A stretch of DNA of 64,000 bases from Bacteroidetes bacterium UBA1941 (lineage in GTDB: Bacteria; Bacteroidota; Bacteroidia; Chitinophagales; LD1). The notes beneath the pieces were generated by a model. It made no database searches. It was not told the origin of the DNA and was given only the letters and a program-made list of their open reading frames with translations. The DNA lies in the NCBI GenBank assembly GCA_002336805.1, contig DDEZ01000008.1, forward strand, positions 1-64,000, written 5' to 3'. Within the stretch, counting starts at the first letter, position 1. Every line of letters begins with the position of its first letter. Made by a program: the position numbers and the translations under genes. Shown in pieces: positions 32,801 to 40,993 of this stretch.

Positions 32801-33268
32801 ACTGACGCACCAGCACATCGGCTATATCCATCCCTTCACGCCCCGGCTCTCTATCAGGTCATTCACATGCAACGGTGGAATGTGCATATACTTATGCCTT
32901 ACTATTCTTTTGCCTCTATTTGTTCCTCTTCTCGCGATATAGAAACTCTGTATCGCTTGTCTCAATGTCGTCGTGAGCCTCTTTGCCCACTATTATTGAC
33001 ACTTTTCAATACCTCCGGTGCAAAAATTCTACCGCCGTTAGATTTTACCGTCAGGGATAAAATTTTTGGGGGCCTCCGGACGTTAAATACCTTATAAACA
33101 CTGGATTGCAGGCTACAGAAAAGACCGAGACGAGCCACTGGCGCGGGTTTCAGGGTGCTAATTTTTATTAACACGTGCAACCATGCACTTTTTACCTTGG
33201 CGGATTTATGTAGATTTGGGCTACCAGAAATGTTTTACTGACCCGAAAAATTTTTAGAAATCACTAAA
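32801..33268. other. 470-nt gap with no confident gene
   Basis: Short open frames here lack a start context and have odd composition. An AT-rich core holds AAAAATT (33022-33028) and AATTTTT (33061-33067) as inverted arms, framed by CCTCCGG at 33012 and again at 33073. Two -7-like boxes, TACCTTGG (33193-33200) and TAGATTTG (33211-33218), probably serve the lytic transglycosylase gene. Confidence 0.5.
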
Positions 33269-33280
33269 ATGGTTTTAAAA

Positions 33281-34924
33281 ATGAAACTCTTAAAAAGGCT
33301 TCTACCTATGGCCGTGGCTACTGTCATGGCATCCGTACCTGCCTGGGCGGTCAATCCGTTCACGCGCGATAGCGTGACCCGTGCGGATGTGGATCCGGTG
33401 GTCATATCGCTGGATAGTATGTCATTCCAGCTCTTCACGCGCAATAAGCTATTTGGCACCAGCGCTGAGCTGGAGCGCTGCGTGGCCATACCGCGTGATC
33501 AGCTCCCTACCTACTCTGCCGCCGAGATGAAGCGCCGGATGAAGGAGATACCTGCCCTGATCCCCATGGATTACAATACTGACGTACAGGCATTTATAGA
33601 CCTCTTTGCCTTTCGCAAGCGCGACCTGATGACCAAGCTGCTGGCCAGCTCTCAGATCTACTTCCCGCTATTTGAGGCGGAGCTGGACAAAAATCACATG
33701 CCTGACGAGCTGAAGTACCTGCCCGTGATAGAGTCTGCGCTCAACCCGCAGGCTGTCTCTCCCGCTGGCGCTACCGGCCTCTGGCAGATGATGTACGGCA
33801 CCGGCAAGATGATGGGCCTCGATGCCAATAGCTACTACGATGAGCGCCGCGACCCGGTCAAATCTACCATGGGCGGCGTCAAGTACCTCAAGCAGCTCTA
33901 TGACCTCTACGGAGACTGGCAGCTGGCACTCGCCGCCTACAACTCCGGCCCCGGCTATGTCAATAAGGCCATAGCCCGAGCAGGTGGCGTCAAGAACTTC
34001 TGGGCGATCAAGAACTTCCTCCCGGCCGAGACGCGCAGCTACGTGCCTACCTACCTGGCCGTGGTCTATGTCATGCACTACTACCGCGACTACAAGCTGG
34101 TCTCTGCCGAGCCGCGCCGCGAGCTGTATGCCGTAGATACGGTGTCTGTAAAGGGTCACGTGACGCTGAAGCACATAGCCCAGACCCTCGGTATGCCGCT
34201 GGAGGAGCTACAGTTTCTCAATCCCGCGCTGAAGGCCAACATGGTGCCGCTCATGGCTGCCGGCTATCCGCTCAATATACCGGTCAACTACTTCGCGAGC
34301 TTTGAGGCTAAGAAGGAGATCCTGCAGAATGACCCAGAGCTGAGCGCTCTGGCCAGTATCAATGATATGTACGCCAACCCTGTGATGGTGCGCGTACCCC
34401 GCTATATCTACTACAAGGTGCGCCGCAATGAGACCATTCACAACATCGCCGCCCGCTATGGTGTGTCTGTAGCTGAGATACGCGAGTGGAACCACCTGAA
34501 GAACAACTATATAGCAAAGGGCCAAAACCTGAAGATCCTCACCTTCCCGGAGGTGCCTAGCTATCAAAATCAACAGAACGTAGCTACCAATACTCCTGCT
34601 GCTCCCGTGAAACCGGATAGTAACACGACGGCATCGGAGGGCGATACTGCCGGCCATGTGGTATCAGAGCAGGTGGTCTACTACTACGGCCAGGATAAGA
34701 TAGATACTGCCAAGAAGGTGACCACGCCTAAGAAGCTAGTACCCGTAGCGCAAGCTCAAGCTTCTAAGACACCTGCAATCCGCTACTACAAGGTGCAGAA
34801 TGGCGACAGTCTCTGGAGCATCACCCAGCACTATCCAGGCCTCACTATTAATAAGCTAAAGGCTGACAACCGCCTCAGCGGCAAGACCCTGGTAAAGGGT
34901 CAGGTACTCAAGATCATACTATAA
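33281..34924 (+). CDS. MltD-like lytic transglycosylase with LysM domains
   Basis: 547 residues from the ATG at 33281; an ATG four codons earlier (33269) is equally possible. Signal peptide, then an SLT domain (about 130-270): the catalytic Glu is in LPVIESALNPQAVSPAGATG, then LWQMM and LALAAYNSGPGYVNKAI. Two or more LysM peptidoglycan-binding domains follow, the clearest at YYKVRRNETIHNIAARYGVS and YYKVQNGDSLWSITQHYPGL. It cleaves the glycan strands of the cell wall in the periplasm. Monocistronic, with a terminator at 34971. Confidence 0.9.
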   Translation: MKLLKRLLPMAVATVMASVPAWAVNPFTRDSVTRADVDPVVISLDSMSFQLFTRNKLFGTSAELERCVAIPRDQLPTYSAAEMKRRMKEIPALIPMDYNTDVQAFIDLFAFRKRDLMTKLLASSQIYFPLFEAELDKNHMPDELKYLPVIESALNPQAVSPAGATGLWQMMYGTGKMMGLDANSYYDERRDPVKSTMGGVKYLKQLYDLYGDWQLALAAYNSGPGYVNKAIARAGGVKNFWAIKNFLPAETRSYVPTYLAVVYVMHYYRDYKLVSAEPRRELYAVDTVSVKGHVTLKHIAQTLGMPLEELQFLNPALKANMVPLMAAGYPLNIPVNYFASFEAKKEILQNDPELSALASINDMYANPVMVRVPRYIYYKVRRNETIHNIAARYGVSVAEIREWNHLKNNYIAKGQNLKILTFPEVPSYQNQQNVATNTPAAPVKPDSNTTASEGDTAGHVVSEQVVYYYGQDKIDTAKKVTTPKKLVPVAQAQASKTPAIRYYKVQNGDSLWSITQHYPGLTINKLKADNRLSGKTLVKGQVLKIIL

Positions 34925-34970
34925 CTGATAGGTAACTGTTGACTGGTGACAGGAACTACAAGAAATAGAG

Positions 34971-34997
34971 AAGCCCCGATGAGGGGCTTTTTCTTTT
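34971..34997 (+). terminator. Terminator after the lytic transglycosylase
   Basis: AGCCCC (34972-34977), loop GATGA, GGGGCT (34983-34988), then a T-rich tract. Confidence 0.75.
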
Positions 34998-35065
34998 ATG
35001 CCCTTCGGGCAAAGCCCTATAGCAGTATATAGCAACCAAAAGGTTTCCGACTAAAGAGTGATAGC

Positions 35066-35686
35066 CTATTGCTTTGGGTGTACCTCACTGGCTGCTTTCA
35101 GCATAACCTCTATCTGCTTTTGGGTAAAGACGTGGCCGTCTATCCACTGGTCATGCAGGTAGTAGCGCTCACCCCTGATATCCCGCGCTATCTCAAAGTG
35201 GTATTCGCTCTTTCCCATACTCTTAGCCTCATAGAGCAGAATATCCGGTTTGTCTATGATGAATTTTGAGAAGACAGACATCGGATTGTCCAGTGCGTCC
35301 TTTCGCCGCCGCGCTATAGTGGCAGGCACCTCCGTATAGCTCATATCTATCAGTATGGAGAAAGTAGTATCCGGTGCCGTGATCACCACACCCTGATCGA
35401 ATGTGACGACCGATCCCACCGGCGCCCGGATGATAAACGGCAGTGGAGGGTTGACCGTATCGAGGTCTATCTCTGCATATTCTACCGCTTTGGGTTTTAG
35501 GGGGCCTTTGGCCGTAGTGGTGCTGTCTTTTTTTGCCGGTACGGCAGTAGCTGGTTTCACCGTGGTAGCAGGCCTGGAGGCAGCTGGCTTTGTAGCAGGT
35601 GTGGCGGGCCGCACGGTGGCAGGCTGTGTCTGAGCGGCGCACGTGCATGTCACCAGCGCCAGCGCACAGATGAAGACTATTTTCAT
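35066..35686 (-). CDS. Exported Pro/Thr/Ala-rich protein
   Basis: 206 residues from the ATG at 35686 (MKIVFICALALVTCTCAAQ). After the signal comes a Thr/Ala/Pro/Lys-rich linker (about 20-75) and then a folded alpha/beta part (VTFDQGVVITAPDTTFSILI ... YHFEIARDIRGERYYLHDQW). Two Cys lie near the signal cleavage site, so a lipoprotein is possible, but the lipobox is poor. Not recognised. Divergent from the glycosyltransferase gene at 35752. Confidence 0.65.
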   Translation of the reverse strand: MKIVFICALALVTCTCAAQTQPATVRPATPATKPAASRPATTVKPATAVPAKKDSTTTAKGPLKPKAVEYAEIDLDTVNPPLPFIIRAPVGSVVTFDQGVVITAPDTTFSILIDMSYTEVPATIARRRKDALDNPMSVFSKFIIDKPDILLYEAKSMGKSEYHFEIARDIRGERYYLHDQWIDGHVFTQKQIEVMLKAASEVHPKQ

Positions 35687-35710
35687 AAAGGAGATCGGTT
35701 TAGGTACCAG

Positions 35711-35718
35711 CAAATATA
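35711..35718 (-). promoter_or_regulatory. -7 box TATATTTG for the gene at 35686
   Basis: Perfect TAnnTTTG on the minus strand, 24 nt before the ATG, in the 65-nt divergent gap. Confidence 0.4.
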
Positions 35719-35737
35719 AGAGAATCAAGGCTTCGTT

Positions 35738-35745
35738 TATATTCG
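35738..35745 (+). promoter_or_regulatory. -7 box TATATTCG directly before a start codon
   Basis: One base off TAnnTTTG. Only CAGCAG separates it from the ATG at 35752, so transcription would start at or next to the start codon. Confidence 0.4.
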
Positions 35746-35751
35746 CAGCAG

Positions 35752-36591
35752 ATGCCTCCCGTCACACTCGTCATACCTACGCTGGATAGCAGCAGTTTCA
35801 TAGCCGAGACCTTCGCGCACTATGATGCTATGCTGCGCCGTGGCCTGCTGTCTGGTGTGGTCATAGTCGACGACAGCAGCAGTGACGATACCTGGCCCCT
35901 GCTCTGCCGGCAAAAGGCCTCCCTCTCCTCCTCTATCCGGCTCGTGCGCCTGGATGCACGCTACGGCCAGCTCATAGCATACAGTGCAGGTCTGGGCCTG
36001 GCCACTACTGATGTGGTCATGCACTGTGACGATGATGTGCTGCTCTCAGAGGCAGACCTGCGTGCTTTTGCGGCAGAGTTTGAGCGTACGAGCGCCGTTA
36101 TACTGTACGGGCTGGCCCGAGGTAAAAGTGACCATCCGCGCGGACGCAGCACCTTCCTCTGGCTGGTCAAAACGTTTGTCTTCTACCGCCTGCAGGGCAA
36201 GGAGTTTTCAAGCCTCGTGATCTACAGCCGCAGCCGCATAGCGCCCATATATCGCCGTGCATGGGGCTTTCGCGGCAATCTGTTTACGCCATGGGTATTT
36301 CACCCGCATGAGCTGCACCACACCTATCTGGGAGATGGCTCGCGTGTCCTGCCTCACCCCAGCCGCTATAGCCTGGCAGGGTATATCCATCACCAGAAGT
36401 TCCTCTTTATGATGCTCACGCGGCTGCTATCACTGCTGGTAGTCATAGCCATGGCAGGCTGCCTGGTGCAGGGCTGGAGCGGCACAGCGCTATACACCCT
36501 ACTCACTGTAGCTGCTGCCGCCTTTGCTGTGAGTACATTATTATTGAAAATAAAATCCAAGCTACAATACACTGTGGCTGAGCAGCTTTAG
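35752..36591 (+). CDS. GT2 glycosyltransferase with two C-terminal membrane helices
   Basis: 279 residues. The N-terminal GT-A domain shows VTLVIPTLDSSSFIAE, VVIVDDSSSDDTW with Asp40/Asp41, and the metal-binding-type HCDDDV (residues 91-96). Two membrane helices end the protein (LLSLLVVIAMAGCLVQG and LYTLLTVAAAAFAVSTLLL). This is the layout of ArnC/GtrB-like lipid-linked sugar transferases. Substrate unknown. A -7 box lies just 6 nt before the ATG. Confidence 0.85.
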   Translation: MPPVTLVIPTLDSSSFIAETFAHYDAMLRRGLLSGVVIVDDSSSDDTWPLLCRQKASLSSSIRLVRLDARYGQLIAYSAGLGLATTDVVMHCDDDVLLSEADLRAFAAEFERTSAVILYGLARGKSDHPRGRSTFLWLVKTFVFYRLQGKEFSSLVIYSRSRIAPIYRRAWGFRGNLFTPWVFHPHELHHTYLGDGSRVLPHPSRYSLAGYIHHQKFLFMMLTRLLSLLVVIAMAGCLVQGWSGTALYTLLTVAAAAFAVSTLLLKIKSKLQYTVAEQL

Positions 36592-36694
36592 CGCATACAG
36601 GCGGTTTCATTCATATATAATATCGCATACACATTTTGGGGAAATGGGTGCTTTGGCACAGCGTTCGTTTTATGCCTAGGCAAAACTATGTGTC

Positions 36695-37159
36695 ATGAAA
36701 GCAACCATCTCAAAAGCACTACCTGTGATGATGTTATTTGTAACCCTCTCTATATCCGCTCAGATCAATAGTGGCGTAGGCTACATGCACGGCACCAACA
36801 AGAAAGGCGACACCGCCACCAAATCTGAATACGATGCCGATAAAGCACCTGTCAAAGACAAGGCAGACACTACCGTGATCAGCCGCAGGCAGACACGAGC
36901 CAGTGAGGCACGTCAGGAGCGCATGGAGCAGCAGGCCCGTGACCAGGGCAGAGATACTGACGATACGGCTGCAGAGGGCACTTGCGCTGGTACAGACGGT
37001 AGCTCACAGACCACCACAGAGACCTATATCAATACTAATAGTGCAGAGTGCGTCTCACCTGCATGGAGGTACGCAGCCGTAGGGTTTGGACTGCTATCCC
37101 TGCTACTTATACTACTACTGGTGATGGGCAGGAGAAAAGACGAGCCCCGCAAAGTTTAA
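36695..37159 (+). CDS. Hypothetical exported protein with C-terminal membrane anchor
   Basis: 154 residues. Signal peptide (ISKALPVMMLFVTLSISAQ), a very hydrophilic Lys/Asp/Arg/Gln-rich middle (about 30-100), a Ser/Thr/Glu segment with two Cys, and a C-terminal helix (YAAVGFGLLSLLLILLLVMG) followed by RRKDEPRKV. Type I topology is likely. No family recognised. It ends 1 nt from the convergent oligopeptide-binding gene. Confidence 0.6.
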   Translation: MKATISKALPVMMLFVTLSISAQINSGVGYMHGTNKKGDTATKSEYDADKAPVKDKADTTVISRRQTRASEARQERMEQQARDQGRDTDDTAAEGTCAGTDGSSQTTTETYINTNSAECVSPAWRYAAVGFGLLSLLLILLLVMGRRKDEPRKV

Positions 37160-37160
37160 G

Positions 37161-38783
37161 TCACTCCAGCCTGACCCGCTTCAGGTCTAGCAGATTCAGG
37201 CCATTGGGCTTGAGATTTTTCACACGCTTTTGAGTAAAGCGCAACACTTCATCGTAATACAGGGGCACCACTGGTGCCTCTTTTAGTATGATCTGCTCCA
37301 GCTGGTGGTAGAGCGCATAGCGCGCACTGTCATTTGTCTCCTGCAGTGAGCGCTCATATATCCTGTCATACTCAGCATTGTGAAAGCGGGTATAATTTGG
37401 CGGAGCCGTATTGCCACTATAGAAAACGGTGAAGTAGCTCTCTGCATCCGGATAGTCTGCTATCCACGACCCGCGAAAGAATGCCACCTGCCCCTCACTC
37501 ATGCGCTGGCGCAGGATAGCGGGCTCTGTCACCTCTACCTTGAGGTGGATGTTTATTTTCTCCAGCTGCTTAGAGAGCATGAGGGCCATCTCTTTGTATG
37601 TATCATTGGTGTAGAGCGTGAGCCGTAGTGTGCGGTCTCCATAGCCCGCCTCACGCAGCAGCTGCTGTGCCCTGGCCGGGTCATACCGAAAGCCTGCAAT
37701 GCTGGCATCAAAACTAGGCAGCCCCGGTGGTGTGAAGCCCTGCTCTGCCGGCCGGCCTATGCCATTGCGCAGGTAGCGTATCAGCTCCGTCCGGTCAAAA
37801 CCATAGTTGATAGCCTGGCGTATCCGTACATCGTGCAGTGGCTGTATGCTATCGCCTTTCATCAGAAAGCCGAGATACTCTGTATTGAGGTAGGGTGCCT
37901 TGCTGAGGTCAAATCGCTGCGTGAGGTCCTTTTTCAGTGCGCCATTCTCATCCAGCACCTCATCCTGAAAACTCGCATCTATACCTGATATCAGGTCCAG
38001 TTTCCCCTGCTTGAAGGCTACAAATTCTGTCTTTTTATTCGCGATAAAGGATATACGCACACCCTTGATATATGGCAGCCGCTCACCATCTTCCTGCTCA
38101 AAGTATTTGTCATTTCGCACCAGTATCATGGCAGACCCTTCACGCCATACCTTGAGGCTGAATGGCCCCGTACCGACAGGGTGAGAGCGGAAGTCCGGCC
38201 CGTACATCTCCACAGCCTCATATGGTATCACAGAGCAGTACTGCATGGTGAGTATGCCCAGCATGGGCCTGAAGGGATGCAGCAGGTGCAGTACGAAAGT
38301 AGAATCATCCCTCACCTCAAAAGGACGCACCGTATCTACCCTGTCATGAAAGACCCAGGCACCCGGTGAGGCAGTGCGCGGATCAGCTATGCGCGAGAGT
38401 GAGTATAGTACATCCTGTGCAGTCACATACCGCTCCTGCCCGTGGAAGCATGCGTCAGCATGAAAAGCCACATCCCGGCGCAGGTGAAAGGTATAGGTAC
38501 GACCACTATCTGCCACATCCCACCGGTAGGCTATGGCCGGCCTGACGTGCAGGCTATCATCCAGCTGTACGAGTCCATTGTACAGGGCATCGCAGGCCCA
38601 GATACCCGACTGATCCCGCGCAAAGGCAGGATCGAGAGAGGAGATGCCGGCAGCCTGATTGTAGTGAAAGACCTGCCGGTCAAACGGGCGCTGGTCCTGG
38701 CCACAGGAGTACAGGCATAGCGCAGCTACAGCACATAGCAGCAGCGAGGCCAGAGGATATGAATAAGAGAGCCTGTGAATCAT
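37161..38783 (-). CDS. Oligopeptide/dipeptide-binding lipoprotein (SBP family 5)
   Basis: 540 residues. Lipobox LCLYSC, then CGQDQRPFDRQVFHYNQA. The SBP_bac_5 signature region is present: DARTASPGAWVF-like segments, RQAINYGFDRTELIRYLRNG, and ARQLLREAGYG-like AQQLLREAGYG. These proteins bind peptides, nickel or other solutes for an ABC importer. No permease or ATPase gene is next to it, so the transporter is encoded elsewhere or the protein has another role. Convergent with 36695-37159. Confidence 0.88.
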   Translation of the reverse strand: MIHRLSYSYPLASLLLCAVAALCLYSCGQDQRPFDRQVFHYNQAAGISSLDPAFARDQSGIWACDALYNGLVQLDDSLHVRPAIAYRWDVADSGRTYTFHLRRDVAFHADACFHGQERYVTAQDVLYSLSRIADPRTASPGAWVFHDRVDTVRPFEVRDDSTFVLHLLHPFRPMLGILTMQYCSVIPYEAVEMYGPDFRSHPVGTGPFSLKVWREGSAMILVRNDKYFEQEDGERLPYIKGVRISFIANKKTEFVAFKQGKLDLISGIDASFQDEVLDENGALKKDLTQRFDLSKAPYLNTEYLGFLMKGDSIQPLHDVRIRQAINYGFDRTELIRYLRNGIGRPAEQGFTPPGLPSFDASIAGFRYDPARAQQLLREAGYGDRTLRLTLYTNDTYKEMALMLSKQLEKINIHLKVEVTEPAILRQRMSEGQVAFFRGSWIADYPDAESYFTVFYSGNTAPPNYTRFHNAEYDRIYERSLQETNDSARYALYHQLEQIILKEAPVVPLYYDEVLRFTQKRVKNLKPNGLNLLDLKRVRLE

Positions 38784-38940
38784 AAGCGTCTAAACTCTCA
38801 AATCTGAATGATATTCTGGTGAAAGTAATACACATCCTGCTGTGTAGATTACTTCGGATTTTCTCCTATATTTATTCAACGTTAAGATGCATATTTATCT
38901 ATATTAACCATCGGAATTTGCAAACCAAAATCACTCAATT

Positions 38941-39981
38941 ATGAAAAAACTCAACTTGCTCCTGATCCTTGTACTGGCTGCGGCTACCTACTCGTATGGG
39001 CAGTATTTCACTATGAAGCTGGGCGGTGGCTACTCCTGGCCAGGCCTCCAGAATAGCACCAGTGTGCTGACATTCCAGCCGGGTGCCAGCCCGGATCCTG
39101 CAGATGCCTCTATCATCCCGCTGGTAGCCTACAATACTACGCAGCTGGACTCTGCCAAAAACAGGTATAAGAAAAACCTCTACGGCACATACGGACAAGG
39201 TGCGCACATAGACTTCTCATTCGGCTATATGATCAATCCATACTTTGGTGTGGAGATAGATGGTGCCTACCTCTGGGGCTCTACCATCACCGCTACTCAG
39301 ATAGGTGACGTGGGCGGTGTACTGGGCAATGGTGCTACTATCGTGACCAAGACACACTCCAATGGCCTCAGCCTCAATCCGTCTCTCTACTTCCGTGCAG
39401 CCAAGCCAGGTGCCAAGGTGGCTCCATTCGCACGTGTGGGTATAGCGCTGCCGGTATTTGGCGCACTCTACCATTCACTGGATATCACAGCCCCGCACTC
39501 CATACTCAATCCTGATGGCGTGACAGCTCATATCGATGTGAAGACTGAATCTACAGTGTCACTCGGATTTCAGGGTGGTGTGGGTGTAGAGTACACTCCT
39601 ATACCGCTGATCAGTGTGTACGGCGAGGTGAATGCACAATACCTCATGGCTCGCGCCAAGCAGTCTACACTGGAGGCGTATACGCTGGCACTGGGCAATA
39701 CCCCTGCTACCAGCACTCTGGGCAGCTACTCCGCGTATAGCAAGGTTACCAACTTTGTAGACAACCTGACCTACGCCAGCAATACAACTGACTTTGGCAA
39801 GCACCGCGACCCATCAGGCGCGCACAATAGCGATCCTAACTACGTGAATGAGGATCAAGGCCACGACGTACTGCGCCAGGTAGCCAATATCACAAACTTT
39901 GGTTTCACCATAGGTGTGAGGATCAACATGAGCAAGAAGACATTCCAGAATCCTACCGGCAAGGTGAGGACTGAGAAATAA
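38941..39981 (+). CDS. Outer-membrane beta-barrel protein
   Basis: 346 residues. Signal peptide MKKLNLLLILVLAAATYSYG, then alternating strands rich in Gly/Tyr/aromatic residues (YFTMKLGGGYSWPGL, FGVEIDGAYLWGSTITA, LGFQGGVGVEYTPIPLISVY). An insertion of about 60 residues with Ser/Thr/His (AYTLALGNTPATSTLG...) may be an extracellular loop. The last strand is GFTIGVRINMS plus a 15-residue tail. Porin-like or OmpA-barrel-like; ligand unknown. Confidence 0.75.
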   Translation: MKKLNLLLILVLAAATYSYGQYFTMKLGGGYSWPGLQNSTSVLTFQPGASPDPADASIIPLVAYNTTQLDSAKNRYKKNLYGTYGQGAHIDFSFGYMINPYFGVEIDGAYLWGSTITATQIGDVGGVLGNGATIVTKTHSNGLSLNPSLYFRAAKPGAKVAPFARVGIALPVFGALYHSLDITAPHSILNPDGVTAHIDVKTESTVSLGFQGGVGVEYTPIPLISVYGEVNAQYLMARAKQSTLEAYTLALGNTPATSTLGSYSAYSKVTNFVDNLTYASNTTDFGKHRDPSGAHNSDPNYVNEDQGHDVLRQVANITNFGFTIGVRINMSKKTFQNPTGKVRTEK

Positions 39982-40006
39982 TCTGATCTTTAAATACTTT
40001 GAGAGA

Positions 40007-40032
40007 AAGCCGGATCCGTCCGGCTTTTTTTA
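40007..40032 (+). terminator. Terminator after the beta-barrel gene
   Basis: AAGCCGGA (40007-40014), loop TCCG, TCCGGCTT (40019-40026), with the T run continuing to 40031. Confidence 0.85.
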
Positions 40033-40046
40033 TTGCCCTGAGGTAC

Positions 40047-40802
40047 TTAGAGAAATACCTTGTTCATTAGTTTGGGATAGCCTATGACCTTCTCCAGGTA
40101 TGGCAGCTTCACCGACTCTCTGATATAGCCCAGGTGGCGCATATTATGCAGGTCAGTGGCTACAAAGTCTATCATTTCACTATCTATCAGCTTCTCGGCA
40201 GTAGAGCGGGCACCCTGGCCATAGGTACCCGTCAGTGAGGATATATTGAGCTGGAAATAGACGCCGTGGTCCTTGAGCATTTTATACTCGTCCAGATCCT
40301 GACTATAGTAGTATGGATAGCGCTCCGGGTGCGCCAGTACCACCTTGTAGCCGTTTGATATCAGATTGTAAAAATAGGTGGTCGTGCTGAATGACTTCAT
40401 CAGATATGACAGCTCCACGAGCACATAGTTATCTCTCATGGTCAGCAGGTTTCGCTTTTCTATCTTAGGCATGATGGTCTCATCCAGATAGTACTCCGCC
40501 CATGCGTCAAACTCTACATTGATGCCCGCCTCTTTTAGGGCTTCACGCACCTTGTCACGCCCGGAGAGGATGATCTCAGGTGTATTATTATAGCCGCCGC
40601 TCATGATGTGCGGACTGGTTATGATCTTGCGGTAGCCCAGGTCGCATAGTCCTTTGATGAGGATGAGCGACTCTTCCATGCTTTTGGAGCCATCATCTAT
40701 GCCTGGTAGGAGATGCGAGTGCAGGTCCACACCTATGGCAGAGAGATCTGTGAGAGAGGATACAGGTTCCTTTTTTTTGAAAAGATTACTAAAGAGTCCC
40801 AC
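40047..40802 (-). CDS. CpsB/YwqE-type PHP tyrosine phosphatase
   Basis: 251 residues, from a GTG at 40802 (MGLFSNLFKKKEPVSSL); no in-frame ATG lies upstream. A metal-dependent PHP phosphatase that dephosphorylates BY-kinases controlling polysaccharide export. Metal-site motifs: DLHSHLLPGIDDGSKS, TSPHIMSGGY, LAHPERYPYY and VATDLHNMRHLG. No polysaccharide gene cluster is next to it. A TAACTTTG box lies 20 nt upstream of the GTG. Confidence 0.88.
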   Translation of the reverse strand: MGLFSNLFKKKEPVSSLTDLSAIGVDLHSHLLPGIDDGSKSMEESLILIKGLCDLGYRKIITSPHIMSGGYNNTPEIILSGRDKVREALKEAGINVEFDAWAEYYLDETIMPKIEKRNLLTMRDNYVLVELSYLMKSFSTTTYFYNLISNGYKVVLAHPERYPYYYSQDLDEYKMLKDHGVYFQLNISSLTGTYGQGARSTAEKLIDSEMIDFVATDLHNMRHLGYIRESVKLPYLEKVIGYPKLMNKVFL

Positions 40803-40822
40803 GGGGTCATTATTATTTGGTA

Positions 40823-40830
40823 CAAAGTTA
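40823..40830 (-). promoter_or_regulatory. -7 box TAACTTTG upstream of the PHP phosphatase gene
   Basis: Perfect TAnnTTTG on the minus strand, 20 nt before the GTG start. No clear -33 box. Confidence 0.35.
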
Positions 40831-40993
40831 AGACAATGATACTCGCATCCCGCAAAGCCCCGTCGGACTTAATAACATGAAACTGTTAAAATCTAAGGCG
40901 CAGTACCCGGCACCTCAGCGTGCGTCACCGTCCTGATACCAGCAATAATAATTATCTTGGCGGTTCGTTATGCTGTGTAATATTCCTGAAAGA

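Noticed and set aside
32867..33097. 76-codon frame in the gap before the lytic transglycosylase
   Set aside because: No signal peptide or domain, and it spans the AT-rich hairpin; better explained as noncoding.
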